From contig OZ244043.1 of NCBI GenBank assembly GCA_965215215.1, positions 186,001 to 250,000 of the forward strand: a DNA stretch of 64,000 bases. The letters run 5' to 3'. This stretch comes from CALDTK01 sp965215215 (GTDB taxonomy: Bacteria > Bacteroidota > Bacteroidia > Chitinophagales > Saprospiraceae). The position numbers were made by a program, and so were the translations under genes. The notes beneath the pieces were generated by a model. The model saw only the letters and a list, made by a program, of their open reading frames with translations. It was not told where the DNA came from and did not search any database. Positions 35,121 through 44,189 of the stretch are shown in pieces; positions within the stretch are counted from its first letter, which is position 1, and every line of letters begins with the position of its first letter.

Positions 35121-36173
35121 ATGGCCTCGACGACCACAACTACCTCAGCCCCCGCCGCCAAGAAGAATGGCAAGGCGAGGAGCGAACCGAAATTCGACAA
35201 GGAGACCTACCTGAGTTGGTACACCCTGATGCTGCGCATCCGCCGTTTCGAGGAGCGGGCGTTGATGATGTACGGACAGCAGAAGATCCGCGGTTTCTGC
35301 CACGTTTACATCGGGCAGGAGGCGGTGGCCGCGGGTATCGAATCCGCGTTGATCCCGGGCGATAAAATCGTAACAGCCTACCGGCAGCACGGCACGGCGA
35401 TCGGTCGCGGTATCTCGACCAAGGAGGCGATGGCCGAGCTCTACGGCAAGTCCACGGGTATCGTGGGCGGCAAGGGCGGCTCGATGCACTTCTTCTCGAA
35501 GGAACGCGACTACTTCGGGGGCAACGGCATCGTCGGCGCCCAGATCCCGATCGGTACGGGCATCGCCTTCGCCGAGCAGTACCGCGGCTCGAAGAACCTC
35601 TGCGTGACGATGTTCGGCGACGGTGCCGCCCGCCAGGGCGCGCTGTATGAGTCGTTTAACATGGCTATGACCTGGAAGATTCCGGTCCTCTACATCGTAG
35701 AGAACAACAAGTACGCGATGGGGACGAGCGTGGAGCGGACCTCCAACGTGCACGAGCTCTACAAGATCGGCTCGGCCTTCGAGATGCCCTCGGAGCAGGT
35801 CGACGGCATGCGCCCGGAGGCGGTACACGAGGCTATCGCGAAGGCGGCGGAGCACATCCGGGCCGGCAACGGACCGTACTTCCTCGAGATCAACACCTAC
35901 CGCTACAAAGGTCACTCGGTGAGTGACCCGGCCAAGTACCGGACCAAGGACGAGCTCAACGGCTACAAGGACAAAGACCCGGTTAAGATGACCGAGTCGC
36001 GCATCCTGGAGCTGGGACTCGCCGACGATGCGGAGATCAAGTCGATCAAAGATTCGATCAAGGCCGAGATCGAGGAGGCCGTAGCCTTCGCCGAGGCCGG
36101 TGAGTACCCGGATCCGAGCGAATTGTACGAGGATAACTACGTACAGAAGGACTACCCGTTCATCCGGGACTAG
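35121..36173 (+). CDS. pdhA: pyruvate dehydrogenase E1 component, alpha subunit
   Basis: 350 residues. It has the thiamine diphosphate motif GDGAARQGALYESFNMAMTW...VENN (GDG...NN type), RGFCHVYIGQEAVAAG, TAYRQHGTAIGRGI and the phosphorylation-loop-like YRYKGHSVSDPAKYRTKDE. With PdhB it decarboxylates pyruvate; pdhB is not adjacent here. The N-terminal ~25 residues are Thr/Lys-rich and disordered, as in relatives. A -7 promoter element lies 20 bases upstream. Its stop codon lies in the first copy of a 16-base tandem duplication. Confidence 0.93.
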   Translation: MASTTTTTSAPAAKKNGKARSEPKFDKETYLSWYTLMLRIRRFEERALMMYGQQKIRGFCHVYIGQEAVAAGIESALIPGDKIVTAYRQHGTAIGRGISTKEAMAELYGKSTGIVGGKGGSMHFFSKERDYFGGNGIVGAQIPIGTGIAFAEQYRGSKNLCVTMFGDGAARQGALYESFNMAMTWKIPVLYIVENNKYAMGTSVERTSNVHELYKIGSAFEMPSEQVDGMRPEAVHEAIAKAAEHIRAGNGPYFLEINTYRYKGHSVSDPAKYRTKDELNGYKDKDPVKMTESRILELGLADDAEIKSIKDSIKAEIEEAVAFAEAGEYPDPSELYEDNYVQKDYPFIRD

Positions 36174-36192
36174 TCGCATCCGGGACTAGTCG
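36161..36192. repeat. 16-bp perfect tandem duplication spanning the pdhA stop codon
   Basis: CATCCGGGACTAGTCG occurs twice in a row (36161-36176, 36177-36192). The first copy contains the last codons and the TAG of pdhA; the second lies between pdhA and the aminotransferase. It is analogous to the larger stop-spanning array at 20269. Confidence 0.95.
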
Positions 36193-36207
36193 CCCTACTT
36201 TAACGGG

Positions 36208-37383
36208 ATGGATGTCGCCGTCGAAGCCCGTACCCTAAGTTGCCAGCGTACCGAGTACGCGCTGGCTACCGATGATCGCTACCTTAACGCGGCGGCCCTG
36301 AGCCCGCAACTCCGAGCCGTTAGCGAAGTCGGCGCCGAGGTGCTGCGCCGCAAGGAGCGGCCGGGGCAATTCCGTCGCGAACACTGGCTGCAGCCGGTCC
36401 AGGAGCTGCGTGGCAGGTTCGCCGGATTGCTCGGCGTGCGCCCGGATTCCATCGCGACGGTGCCCTCCGTGAGCTACGGTTTGGCCTCGGTGGCCAAGAA
36501 CGTGCGGCTGCGCCGCGGCCAGCGCATCGTCACCGTCGCCGACGTGTTTCCGTCGACGTACTACACCTGGTCCGCCTACGCGAAAACACGGGGCTGCGAG
36601 CTGGCGCCGATTGCCGCGCCGGCCAACGCCACCAATCCGGCCGAGGCTTGGAACGAGGCACTGCTCGAAAGTATCGACGAGCGCTGCGGCTTGGTCTGTC
36701 TGCCCCCCATCCACTGGAGCGACGGTACGCTTTACGATTTGGTCGCCATCCGCGGGGCCTGCGACCGGGTGGGTGCGTTACTCGTCGTGGACGCGACGCA
36801 GTACGTCGGTGCGAGGCCGTTCGACACGGACGCGGTCCGTCCGGATGCGCTCGTTTGCGCTGGCTACAAATGGCTGGGCGGACCCTACGGACTCGGGTAC
36901 CTCTACATGTCCGAGCGTTTCGACGACGGTACACCGATCGAGGAGAACTGGATGAACCGAAGCGGGAGCGAGGACTTTAGCCGCCTCACGGACTACACGG
37001 ACGTCTACCGCCCCGGCGCCATGCGCTATTCCGTGGGGGAGCAATCCAACTTCATCCACGTGGCAATGGCCAACGCTGCCCTGCAACAACTCGCCGATTG
37101 GAGCCTGGAGGGCGTAGCCGATTACACCGCGCTACTCATGGCCCCTTTTTGGGAGCGATTCGAGGCGTTGGGATACCGCCTCAATCCCGAAGACTACCGG
37201 ACGGCGCACCTCTTCGGCCTGGAGCTGACTCCGCGCACGAACGTCGAGTCGCTCAAGGCAAAACTCGCCGAACGGCACCTGACCGTGAGCTTCCGGGGGC
37301 GCTACCTCCGGGTGAGTGCACACATCTCGACGCGCGGACAGGACCTCGCACAACTCTGCGAAGTCCTGTCCGAATTCAACTAA
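36208..37383 (+). CDS. class V aminotransferase-fold PLP enzyme
   Basis: 391 residues. The PLP lysine lies in ALVCAGYKWLGGPYGLGYLYM, and the preceding aspartate in LLVVDATQYVGARPF. Other family landmarks are PSVSYGLASVAKNV and GVRPDSIA. The class includes cysteine desulfurases, kynureninase-like and isopenicillin-epimerase-like enzymes. No conserved mobile-loop Cys for desulfurase activity is evident at the usual place, so an aminotransferase or epimerase-like role is more likely; the substrate is unknown. It follows pdhA by 34 bases and may be read through from it. Confidence 0.85.
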   Translation: MDVAVEARTLSCQRTEYALATDDRYLNAAALSPQLRAVSEVGAEVLRRKERPGQFRREHWLQPVQELRGRFAGLLGVRPDSIATVPSVSYGLASVAKNVRLRRGQRIVTVADVFPSTYYTWSAYAKTRGCELAPIAAPANATNPAEAWNEALLESIDERCGLVCLPPIHWSDGTLYDLVAIRGACDRVGALLVVDATQYVGARPFDTDAVRPDALVCAGYKWLGGPYGLGYLYMSERFDDGTPIEENWMNRSGSEDFSRLTDYTDVYRPGAMRYSVGEQSNFIHVAMANAALQQLADWSLEGVADYTALLMAPFWERFEALGYRLNPEDYRTAHLFGLELTPRTNVESLKAKLAERHLTVSFRGRYLRVSAHISTRGQDLAQLCEVLSEFN

Positions 37384-37482
37384 TCGTACGACGGGGCCGA
37401 AACACACTTTTCGCAACCTCCGCACCCGGGTGGGTAAGCGCCTGCGCTGACTGTTCCGACCCCCGAGGGTTACGCACCGGAG

Positions 37483-39804
37483 CTAGTCCCCTTTTACCAC
37501 CCGGAAGGTCGAGCGAAACCCGCCATCGCCCCGTAGCGAAACCACGTAAACCCCCTCTGCGAGTGTGCTCATATCGACCGTATTCCGGTCGCTCAGCTGG
37601 CCGTACTGCCGACTCATCACCTGCCGCCCCGTAGCGTCCAGTACGGACAGCTCGTGGTTCGTTACCTCGGTGGGGAGTGTGTACGTGAGCTCCCCCGATA
37701 CCGGATTCGGGTAGAACTCGGTCCTCGCTTCACTGGGCGCCGTGCGGGGCGCCGTGCTCGCACCCACGCTCCCGAAATCGAATGCCTCCCAGCCACCGAT
37801 CGACTCGCGGGTACAGGTCATCGCCTTCGTTCCGTTCTCGGACGAGACGTAGCGACCGTTGATGCCGCGCAGACTAACCGTACCGTCCGCATTCTCGATC
37901 CAATCGAACGCCTCCCAACCGCTGATCGAGGTACGGTCACAGACGATGGGCTTGAGGCCGTTCTCGGAGGAAACGTACCGTCCGTTGAAGCCTTTGAGCG
38001 CCACCTTCCCGTCGCCTGCGTCCTCGACGTCGAATATCTCCCACCCCGAGTAGCTCGGGCGGGTACACGTCATGGCCCCGAGCCCGTTCTCCGAAGAGAC
38101 GTAAGCCCCGTTGAAGCCCTGCAGCCAAATGCTCCGGCCTACCGGAGGACCGTCATTGGCACCCGTCGTCCGGCGGACGCGCAGCGACGAGATCTTGTCG
38201 TTCCAAACGGTACCCGAGGTCAGGCAACGGGTGCTCTCGCGTAGGGTGATGGTCTGGCCGCGGAACCCACTGTCCCAGTACCCGATCACCTCGTAACCCG
38301 GGCTTACCCTAACCGACGATATCTCGTCGTTGGGCATCCCGAGCGACGCCAAGCGGGCTAGGTCGTAGTCGCCCTCCGGAAGCTCGACCGCTGCGCCGGC
38401 GAATGGGCAGTCGAAGTAAACGGTCGCGACTCCTCTGCCGGGGGGCACACCGCCGCCACCGTTGTAGTTACCGCCGTCGGGGTAGCCCACGATGCCGTTG
38501 CGGTTCGGGGCTACGGCATCGATCGTACTGTTTTCGACGGGATTGCCGAACTTAATGTTTTCGAGTACTTGCCGCAGGCCTCCCGGCCCGTCCACGATGT
38601 AGGGCGGATTGATGTGCATGAGCGCCGCGTTGTTGCGGTCCTCGAAGCGCTTGTACGTCCAGTGGCAAGATCCGATCCCGACGGAGTTGAGGCTCCTGAG
38701 CGCGTTGTTCATCCACTGTTCCGTATTCTCCCCGGTCTCACCGACCCAGATCGGGACGTTGTGCGTGCTGCGGAAGTTGCGGAGGTTGCCGATCGCGCGC
38801 AAGCCGTTCGCGAAGGGATCCGTGGTGTTGATGCCGTTATCCAGCAAGTAGCCCGGGCCGCTGTAGCGGTGCGAATTATAAACGAGGTTACTTCGGTTCG
38901 TAAACGTAAACGGCTCCATGTAATTGAAGTCGTTCCCGAAGCCGTTGCCCTCGATAACCAGGAGGTGATTGTCCCCCTGCGCCCGAACCGCGTTGATGAT
39001 ACGCTCGTGCAGATCGTGGATCACCTGATTGTTCGGGACGAAATTCGGTTCGTTGATCAAGTCGTACATCGCTACCCGCGCGTCGTTCTTGTAGCGTGCC
39101 GAGATCGCCGACCAGAGTCGTACCGTGATGTCCTGGTAGATGCGCCGGTTCCACAGGTCGAGGTCGACTAAACCATCGGAGATGTTCAGGTCGGTACCCT
39201 GCGAGCCCGGGGCCGCGTGGAGGTCGATGACGACGTACATCTCGTTGGCGGCCGCCCACTGCAACGTGCGATCGATCATACAGAAGGCCTCGAGCCGCTC
39301 CGGCGTGCGGAAGAGTTGATCGTTGTTGTACCAGTCGGTGAGCGCACCCACGTACCCTTCGTAGGGGAGCGTGCCGCGGATCACGTCGTCGCGTAGCGCC
39401 CGCTGTTCGGGGGTCAGAAACAGGTCGTAGTGCAGCGGCAGTCGCACGCAGTTGTAGCCGAGACTCGCGATAAAGTCGAGGTCCGGCTTTTGGATAAAAT
39501 TATCGCGGTAGCTCTGGTAGAAGGATTCCACCTCCGCATCGCTCATGCCCGCATTGTAGAGTGTCTTTTTGACGGTGCCCTGGGTTTGCTTCCCGTCGAT
39601 CCCCGGCCAGCCCGGCTTCACGATGTAGCCCTCTTGGAGCGCCCACCCTCCGAGGTTGAGACCATTAAGGATGACCTCTTTATTGGCCGCGTTGACGATT
39701 TTTCCGCCGTCCGCGCGCAGGAAGCTCTGAGCGTTCGCACTGGCGAATGTGCCAAGGCCGATAACGAGTAAAAGTAGCGGTCGGAATAGTATAGATATAT
39801 TCAT
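37483..39804 (-). CDS. T9SS-exported GH5 glycanase with beta/gamma-crystallin and fascin-like domains
   Basis: 773 residues. Domain order: signal peptide (1-26); GH5-type TIM barrel (about 27-420) with acid/base Glu252 in YDLINEPNF and nucleophile Glu356 in [10 protein letters not shown]; a linker ([15 protein letters not shown]); a beta/gamma-crystallin-like module (460-545) with two N/D-N/D-x-x-S-S calcium-site motifs ([18 protein letters not shown]); three fascin-like/beta-trefoil repeats (about 557-685), each with GFNG.YVSSENG; and a type A T9SS sorting domain to residue 773. It is predicted to be secreted or surface-bound and to hydrolyse a beta-glucan, perhaps beta-1,3/1,6-linked. Substrate is an inference; barrel and catalytic motifs are seen directly. 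Confidence 0.9.
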   Translation of the reverse strand: MNISILFRPLLLLVIGLGTFASANAQSFLRADGGKIVNAANKEVILNGLNLGGWALQEGYIVKPGWPGIDGKQTQGTVKKTLYNAGMSDAEVESFYQSYRDNFIQKPDLDFIASLGYNCVRLPLHYDLFLTPEQRALRDDVIRGTLPYEGYVGALTDWYNNDQLFRTPERLEAFCMIDRTLQWAAANEMYVVIDLHAAPGSQGTDLNISDGLVDLDLWNRRIYQDITVRLWSAISARYKNDARVAMYDLINEPNFVPNNQVIHDLHERIINAVRAQGDNHLLVIEGNGFGNDFNYMEPFTFTNRSNLVYNSHRYSGPGYLLDNGINTTDPFANGLRAIGNLRNFRSTHNVPIWVGETGENTEQWMNNALRSLNSVGIGSCHWTYKRFEDRNNAALMHINPPYIVDGPGGLRQVLENIKFGNPVENSTIDAVAPNRNGIVGYPDGGNYNGGGGVPPGRGVATVYFDCPFAGAAVELPEGDYDLARLASLGMPNDEISSVRVSPGYEVIGYWDSGFRGQTITLRESTRCLTSGTVWNDKISSLRVRRTTGANDGPPVGRSIWLQGFNGAYVSSENGLGAMTCTRPSYSGWEIFDVEDAGDGKVALKGFNGRYVSSENGLKPIVCDRTSISGWEAFDWIENADGTVSLRGINGRYVSSENGTKAMTCTRESIGGWEAFDFGSVGASTAPRTAPSEARTEFYPNPVSGELTYTLPTEVTNHELSVLDATGRQVMSRQYGQLSDRNTVDMSTLAEGVYVVSLRGDGGFRSTFRVVKGD

Positions 39805-40012
39805 TAATTATTATCGACTGAGGTTTAGATTGTTGACTCGGATCTTTTAAAGGATGCACTGACCGTAAAATCAGTGGCATAATTAACAGCGTCTTCGTAG
39901 CGCAACGCTACGTGGGAGTTTGATGTCAAAGCCTCAATCTAGGAAAACTTACGTAATCGAGATTTAACGACTATACGGGCGGTGCCACACATACTCGAAC
40001 GAGCCAAAGTCA

Positions 40013-40204
40013 CTAATTACGCCGCATTTCATCCAGGTTGCTTTCCCAGGGTATTTTGCCGAAGTACTTCACGGCGGCCTTCTGGGATACTTCCCGCAGC
40101 AACAAACGAAGTCCTTCCTCTAAAGCAGCGCGCTTCGACTTCGGTCCGGTCTTAACGAGGACTCGTGCCATGAGCTCATCGTCGATTCCAATGTTGGTAC
40201 GCAT
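40013..40204 (-). CDS. VapB-type antitoxin, no adjacent toxin
   Basis: 63 residues from ATG at 40204: MRTNIGIDDELMARVLVKTGPKSKRAALEEGLRLLL..., then ending PWESNLDEMRRN. The pattern IDDELMA..L..TG.KSKR.A.EEGLRLL with the terminal PWExxLDxMRR is characteristic of the VapB/DUF2191 antitoxin family, which normally binds the next gene's VapC PIN-domain RNase. The 200 bases downstream encode nothing like VapC (no DTSVW-type start). It follows the DUF4276 gene by 30 bases, so it may be cotranscribed with it. Confidence 0.75.
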   Translation of the reverse strand: MRTNIGIDDELMARVLVKTGPKSKRAALEEGLRLLLREVSQKAAVKYFGKIPWESNLDEMRRN

Positions 40205-40234
40205 TGGTTTCAAGTAACAAAATGTAAGGCGCTT

Positions 40235-40825
40235 TCACGCCAACAACTTTGTTAGTCCGCTTACGAATTGGTTAAAGCTCGCAGACCGATTATCATCGAT
40301 CGATAATATCGGCCCGATACGGCGGGCGCAATCCGTTTTGGCGAAAGTGCGCTTGGTGATTATTTCCATTTCTTGCGATCCAATTAAGCGATCAGAGTCA
40401 CGATATTTCGCCTTTCTGGATAGGCTACCGGCTTTGGAAGTGGGATAAAGCGTTTCAACGGCTGCGAGGTTACCCAGATACCCGTTTTCGAGCTCCCGGC
40501 AAGCAATACGGACACAGATTGGATAGGCATCAACCCTGTACGTTTCTACTATATCCACTAGGCTACGCTTGAGTTCGATACAGTCGTTGCTGTCTTGATC
40601 GTGAATGACGAGCAGACGCACGGGTGGCGCGCACTGATGTAGTTGTGATGATTTGCTACGCAGCGATTTAACGAGATCGGACTTGCCTTCATGCGGACGG
40701 ATAAAGACGTTGTGCTCAAGCAAGTAGCCTTGCGGCAAAACGCGGGGCAGAAAGCCGTCCAGAAAATGCATCATCGAGCGTTCCTCCACGAACACCTCCA
40801 GGCGATATGGCTCAAGTTTGTCCAC
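40235..40825 (-). CDS. DUF4276 protein, TOPRIM-like nuclease candidate
   Basis: 196 residues. The opening RLEVFVEERSMMHFLDGFLPRVLP has a beta-strand followed by Glu14/Glu15. LLVIHDQDSNDC (Asp76, Asp78) supplies a DxD after a strand, and RIACRELENGYLGNLAAVE follows. This Glu + DxD layout is that expected of a TOPRIM-type metal site, as predicted for DUF4276 proteins coupled to ABC-type ATPases. A perfectly spaced GTG start lies 3 bases after the ATPase stop, implying coupled translation. The gene appears intact, although its ATPase partner is interrupted. A role in phage defence or DNA repair is inferred from the pairing. Confidence 0.72.
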   Translation of the reverse strand: MDKLEPYRLEVFVEERSMMHFLDGFLPRVLPQGYLLEHNVFIRPHEGKSDLVKSLRSKSSQLHQCAPPVRLLVIHDQDSNDCIELKRSLVDIVETYRVDAYPICVRIACRELENGYLGNLAAVETLYPTSKAGSLSRKAKYRDSDRLIGSQEMEIITKRTFAKTDCARRIGPILSIDDNRSASFNQFVSGLTKLLA

Positions 40826-40828
40826 TCG

Positions 40829-42013
40829 CTAACTCGGTTCTGCATCCGCGAAGTAGCGCTGCTTCCAGAGCGAGCCGAGTTGATCCCCTTCGCCGAAGAA
40901 CCGCACGATATCCTCTTTGTCCGATGCGTGACGGACTTTCGTTATTCCATCTCGTTTGGCGAGCCAGAAGACCTCATCCGGGGTCGCCGCATTCAATAAG
41001 TCTGGAGAGTGCGTGGTGATGAACACCTGCCCTCCCCGCTGAGCGTACTCTCGAAATTCTTCGAGCAGTTCAGGAAGGAGCGTCGGATAGAGCTGATTTT
41101 CGGGCTACTCGATACAGAGCAGCGGATGTGGAGTAGGATCGTGCAGCAATAATAAGTAGGCAAACATCTTAATCGTGCCGTCGGAAACAAAGCGCGCGAT
41201 GAATGGATCGGCGAAGGCTCCGTCCCGGAAGCGAAGCACGATGCGTCCATCGATGGTCTTCTCGGCCACGACGTCCTTGACGCCGGGTATACGTTGCGAC
41301 ATACGCTCTAGGACGCGCGCGAAGACTTCGGGATACTGCTCATGGAGATACTGAGCCACCAGCGGGAGGTTGTCCCCGGTTGCCGACAGGTGCTCGGCGT
41401 AGCCAGCATCGCGGACCAATCGAGCGTCCGAAATATGAAAGTCGAGCACCTGCCAGCTTTCGATAAACGCGCGGAATGCCGTGGCCGCTTTAAACCGCTC
41501 GAACTGCCCCAAACCCTTGATGGCGAGAATATCCGGAGATTGTAGAGACTGCTGTTCGCGCTCGAGCTCTTCGTCTGACTTGCTGAAGTCTTCTTCGTTG
41601 CGAACGGCGTACCCTTCGCCCTCCGCAAAGTCGAGGAAGTGGTAGGGTCTCCCGTAGCGGTCCCGCTTGTACCGAAGGATTTCTCTGGCGATCACGGGTC
41701 GACCGCCCTTCTCGATGATCTCCAAGACGTAGGTGACTAACCTATCGCGATCCGCGATTTTGAGCCGAAACTGAAGCTCGATATATATTGGCATTACGCT
41801 TCCTCGCGTCACCACCTCCGCCCAGCCCCCACGCTTGTCGAGAGCTTGTTTGACGTTGTTCTTCAGCGCATCACGCAAGAAGCCAAAGACGTCGAATAAG
41901 GTCGTCTTCCCCGTGCCGTTGGCCCCGATAAATACCGCGAGTTCGGGGAGGTTCTTGATATGGAGATCGGCGAAAGCCTTGAAATTGCGTACGCGTATGG
42001 TTTCAATCTTCAT
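40829..42013 (-). pseudogene. ABC-type (AAA_21-like) ATPase gene interrupted by one TAG codon
   Basis: The frame starts MKIETIRVRNFKAFADLHI and has Walker A FIGANGTGKTTLF (30-38), a long helical/insert middle and a D-loop-like HLSATGDNLPLVAQYL. It then reaches LLCIE followed by TAG at 41105-41107 (codon 303). The same frame continues without a break as PENQLYPTLLPELLEEF ... VFITTHSPDLLNAATPDEVFWL to a stop at 40829. Families of this type have EEPENQ here, so a GAG to TAG change has replaced the catalytic Walker B Glu. The remaining 91 codons are well preserved, so the event is recent, or a sequencing error, or the stop is read through. The two halves would be about 394 residues together. Confidence 0.85.
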
Positions 42014-42119
42014 AGCTAGGCTTAAGCGATCGCACTTGGAATGCGAAGCTAAGAGCCAACTTTGAGCTGATGCCTTCTTACGTCCGTTTCACTGGGCGCG
42101 GGCGCACATTCGAAACCCC

Positions 42120-44093
42120 TCACCGTAACACCACGCTCCCGAGCTCGGCCGAGAACCGCACCTTCACCTCCTCCATCCGCCGGTAGCGCTTCATCCACTT
42201 CGTCACCCCCCCGCCGTCGGCCTCCTCCTGCGCCCGGCGCATCCGCTCCATCACCCCGTCCATCTTGCGCAGCAGCTTGCTGAGCTTGAAGCGGATCACC
42301 GCCGCCTTCGCGTCGGCCGCCCAGTTCTCCTCCGGCATCTTCTGCGTCGTCAAGAAGATGTCCTGCTTCGCCCAGCCCTCCGAATATTCGTAGGGGGTAG
42401 ACAGTAGCTCGACGGCCAGTGACTGAATCGCCTCTTCCGCGTGACCCGTCCACACCGGAGCCCCCAGGCTCTCCCCGCGCCCGAAGCGCCGTTTGGCCTC
42501 GAGCGCGATCCTCCCGCACGCGGGGTCCTCGAAGCTGTCGAGGACCTCCTCGATGCCCTCGAGCACGAACGCCCCCACCGTCCGGGGGTCGTCACGCGAA
42601 AACCGCTCGTCGCCGAACGCGACGAGCATGCGGACCAAGTCGCGCTCCCGGTACCGGTCGTCGAGTACGAGCTGACCGCCCGGCGCGGCGGGCCGCTCGG
42701 AAACTACCTCTTCTCGGGTAGGCTCGCCCGCGCGCTCGGCGAGCTCGCGGGAGACGTTTCGCTCTTTCGCCTGCACGTCGCGGCGCTCCTGCGTGTAGCG
42801 CTTGTCGAGGTGCTTGTTGAGCTCGGAGACGAGCGTGGCCTCGGCGAGCTGAAAGCGCTCACCGGTTTGGCGCACGTACTCCGCGCGGAGCACCGCGTCG
42901 GGCACCTGGGCGATACTGGCCAGCACCTCCTGCACCAACTTGGCGCGCTGGATCGGGTCGGCCTTCGCCTCGTCGAGCAGCATGTCCGACTTGTAGGAGA
43001 TAAAATCTTGCGCGTGCCGCTCGACGTAAGCCCGGAAGGCTTCGCCGCCGTGTTCCTTAACGTAGGAGTCCGGATCGTGGCCGTCGGGCAGGAGCACCAG
43101 GCTTACTTGCATACCCTCGGCGAGCACCAGGTCCAACCCGCGCAGCGCCGCCTTCACGCCCGCCTTGTCGCCGTCGTAGAGGAACGTGACGCGCTCGGTG
43201 AGCCGCTTGATCAGCTTGATGTGGCCCTGCGTGAGCGAGGTACCGCTCGTCGCTACCACGTGCTCCACGCCGGCCTGGTGGAGCGCGATCACGTCCGCGT
43301 ACCCCTCCACGATCAGGCAGCGGTCCTCGCGCCGGATCGCGGCCTTGGCGAGGTGCATCGCGTAGAGCACGCGCGACTTGTGGTACACCTCCGTCTCCGG
43401 GGAGTTGAGGTACTTCGGTGCCTTAGTGTTGGTGCGCAAAATGCGCCCGGCGAAGGCGAGCACCTTGCCCGACGGGGAGTGGATCGGGAAGACGATCCGG
43501 TCGCGGAAGAAGTCGCGCGCGCCCCCCTTACTGAGCAGTCCGAGGTCGGTGAGCAGCTCGACCTTGTAGCCGGCATCGAGCGCCGCCTGCTTCAACGCAT
43601 CACCGGCCGCCGGCGCGAAACCGAGCTCGAAGCGCTCGCAGATCGCATCGGAGTATCCCCGGTGCTTGAGGTAGGCCCCCCCGACGCTCTGCCCCTCCTC
43701 GGATTCCCGTAGCCGCGTGCGAAAGAAGTCACGCGCGAAATCGTTCGCGAGGCTCAACGACGCGGTGCGGTGCTGCTCCGCCTGCATCTCCGGCGTCAGC
43801 GCCCGCTCCTCGATCTCGATGTTGTAGCGCGCGGCCACGAGCCGGAGCGCCTCCGGGTAGCCGACGCCGTCGTGTTTCATCACGAAGGAGATAGCGTCGC
43901 CGCCCTCCCCGCAACCGAAGCACTTGAAGATGCCGCGGGCGGGGTTGACGTTGAAGCTCGGGGTCTTCTCACCGTGGAAGGGGCAGAGCCCGATGAGGTT
44001 GGAGCCGCGCCGCTTGAGCGCCACGTAATCGCCGACCACCTCCTCGACGCGGGCGGTGTCTTTGATGCGCTGAACCGTTTGGGGGGGAATCAC
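42120..44093 (-). CDS. dnaG: DNA primase
   Basis: 657 residues. The CHC2 zinc finger is complete (LCPFHGEKTPSF ... FKCFGCGEGGDAISF). The TOPRIM core has VEGYADVIALHQAG and YDGDKAGVKAALRGLD. The C-terminal third is helical and presumably binds DnaB. DnaG makes RNA primers at the replication fork. I chose GTG at 44093 because it gives MIPPQTVQRIKDTARVEEVVGDYVALKRRG, matching the family start; a TTG three codons upstream is the alternative. The accessory island lies immediately downstream. Confidence 0.95.
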   Translation of the reverse strand: MIPPQTVQRIKDTARVEEVVGDYVALKRRGSNLIGLCPFHGEKTPSFNVNPARGIFKCFGCGEGGDAISFVMKHDGVGYPEALRLVAARYNIEIEERALTPEMQAEQHRTASLSLANDFARDFFRTRLRESEEGQSVGGAYLKHRGYSDAICERFELGFAPAAGDALKQAALDAGYKVELLTDLGLLSKGGARDFFRDRIVFPIHSPSGKVLAFAGRILRTNTKAPKYLNSPETEVYHKSRVLYAMHLAKAAIRREDRCLIVEGYADVIALHQAGVEHVVATSGTSLTQGHIKLIKRLTERVTFLYDGDKAGVKAALRGLDLVLAEGMQVSLVLLPDGHDPDSYVKEHGGEAFRAYVERHAQDFISYKSDMLLDEAKADPIQRAKLVQEVLASIAQVPDAVLRAEYVRQTGERFQLAEATLVSELNKHLDKRYTQERRDVQAKERNVSRELAERAGEPTREEVVSERPAAPGGQLVLDDRYRERDLVRMLVAFGDERFSRDDPRTVGAFVLEGIEEVLDSFEDPACGRIALEAKRRFGRGESLGAPVWTGHAEEAIQSLAVELLSTPYEYSEGWAKQDIFLTTQKMPEENWAADAKAAVIRFKLSKLLRKMDGVMERMRRAQEEADGGGVTKWMKRYRRMEEVKVRFSAELGSVVLR

Positions 44094-44189
44094 GACCGAC
44101 AAGGTCGGACAAATGACCCTTTACCCGCGGATACCCTCCGGCACCAATTTTGCAAACTAGGGGCTGTGGCACCCCAAAGGCACTTCCGT

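Larger units (their letters stand above)
39805..42060. other. AT-rich accessory island: ATPase, DUF4276 and VapB-type genes
   Basis: From the GH5 start to just before dnaG the base composition is clearly more AT-rich than the flanking genes (for example runs such as AAATGTAAGG and AATTAATTATTATC). All three genes run on the minus strand and are of accessory type. No transposase, integrase, tRNA or terminal repeat was recognised, so the mode of entry is unknown. The 208 bases at 39805-40012 contain no credible gene, only an imperfect hairpin (CACTGA...TCAGTG, 39857-39876). Confidence 0.65.

Noticed and set aside
39805..40012. Search for a VapC toxin or remnant after the VapB-type gene
   Set aside because: Only frames of about 25 codons or fewer, with no PIN-domain motifs, were found.
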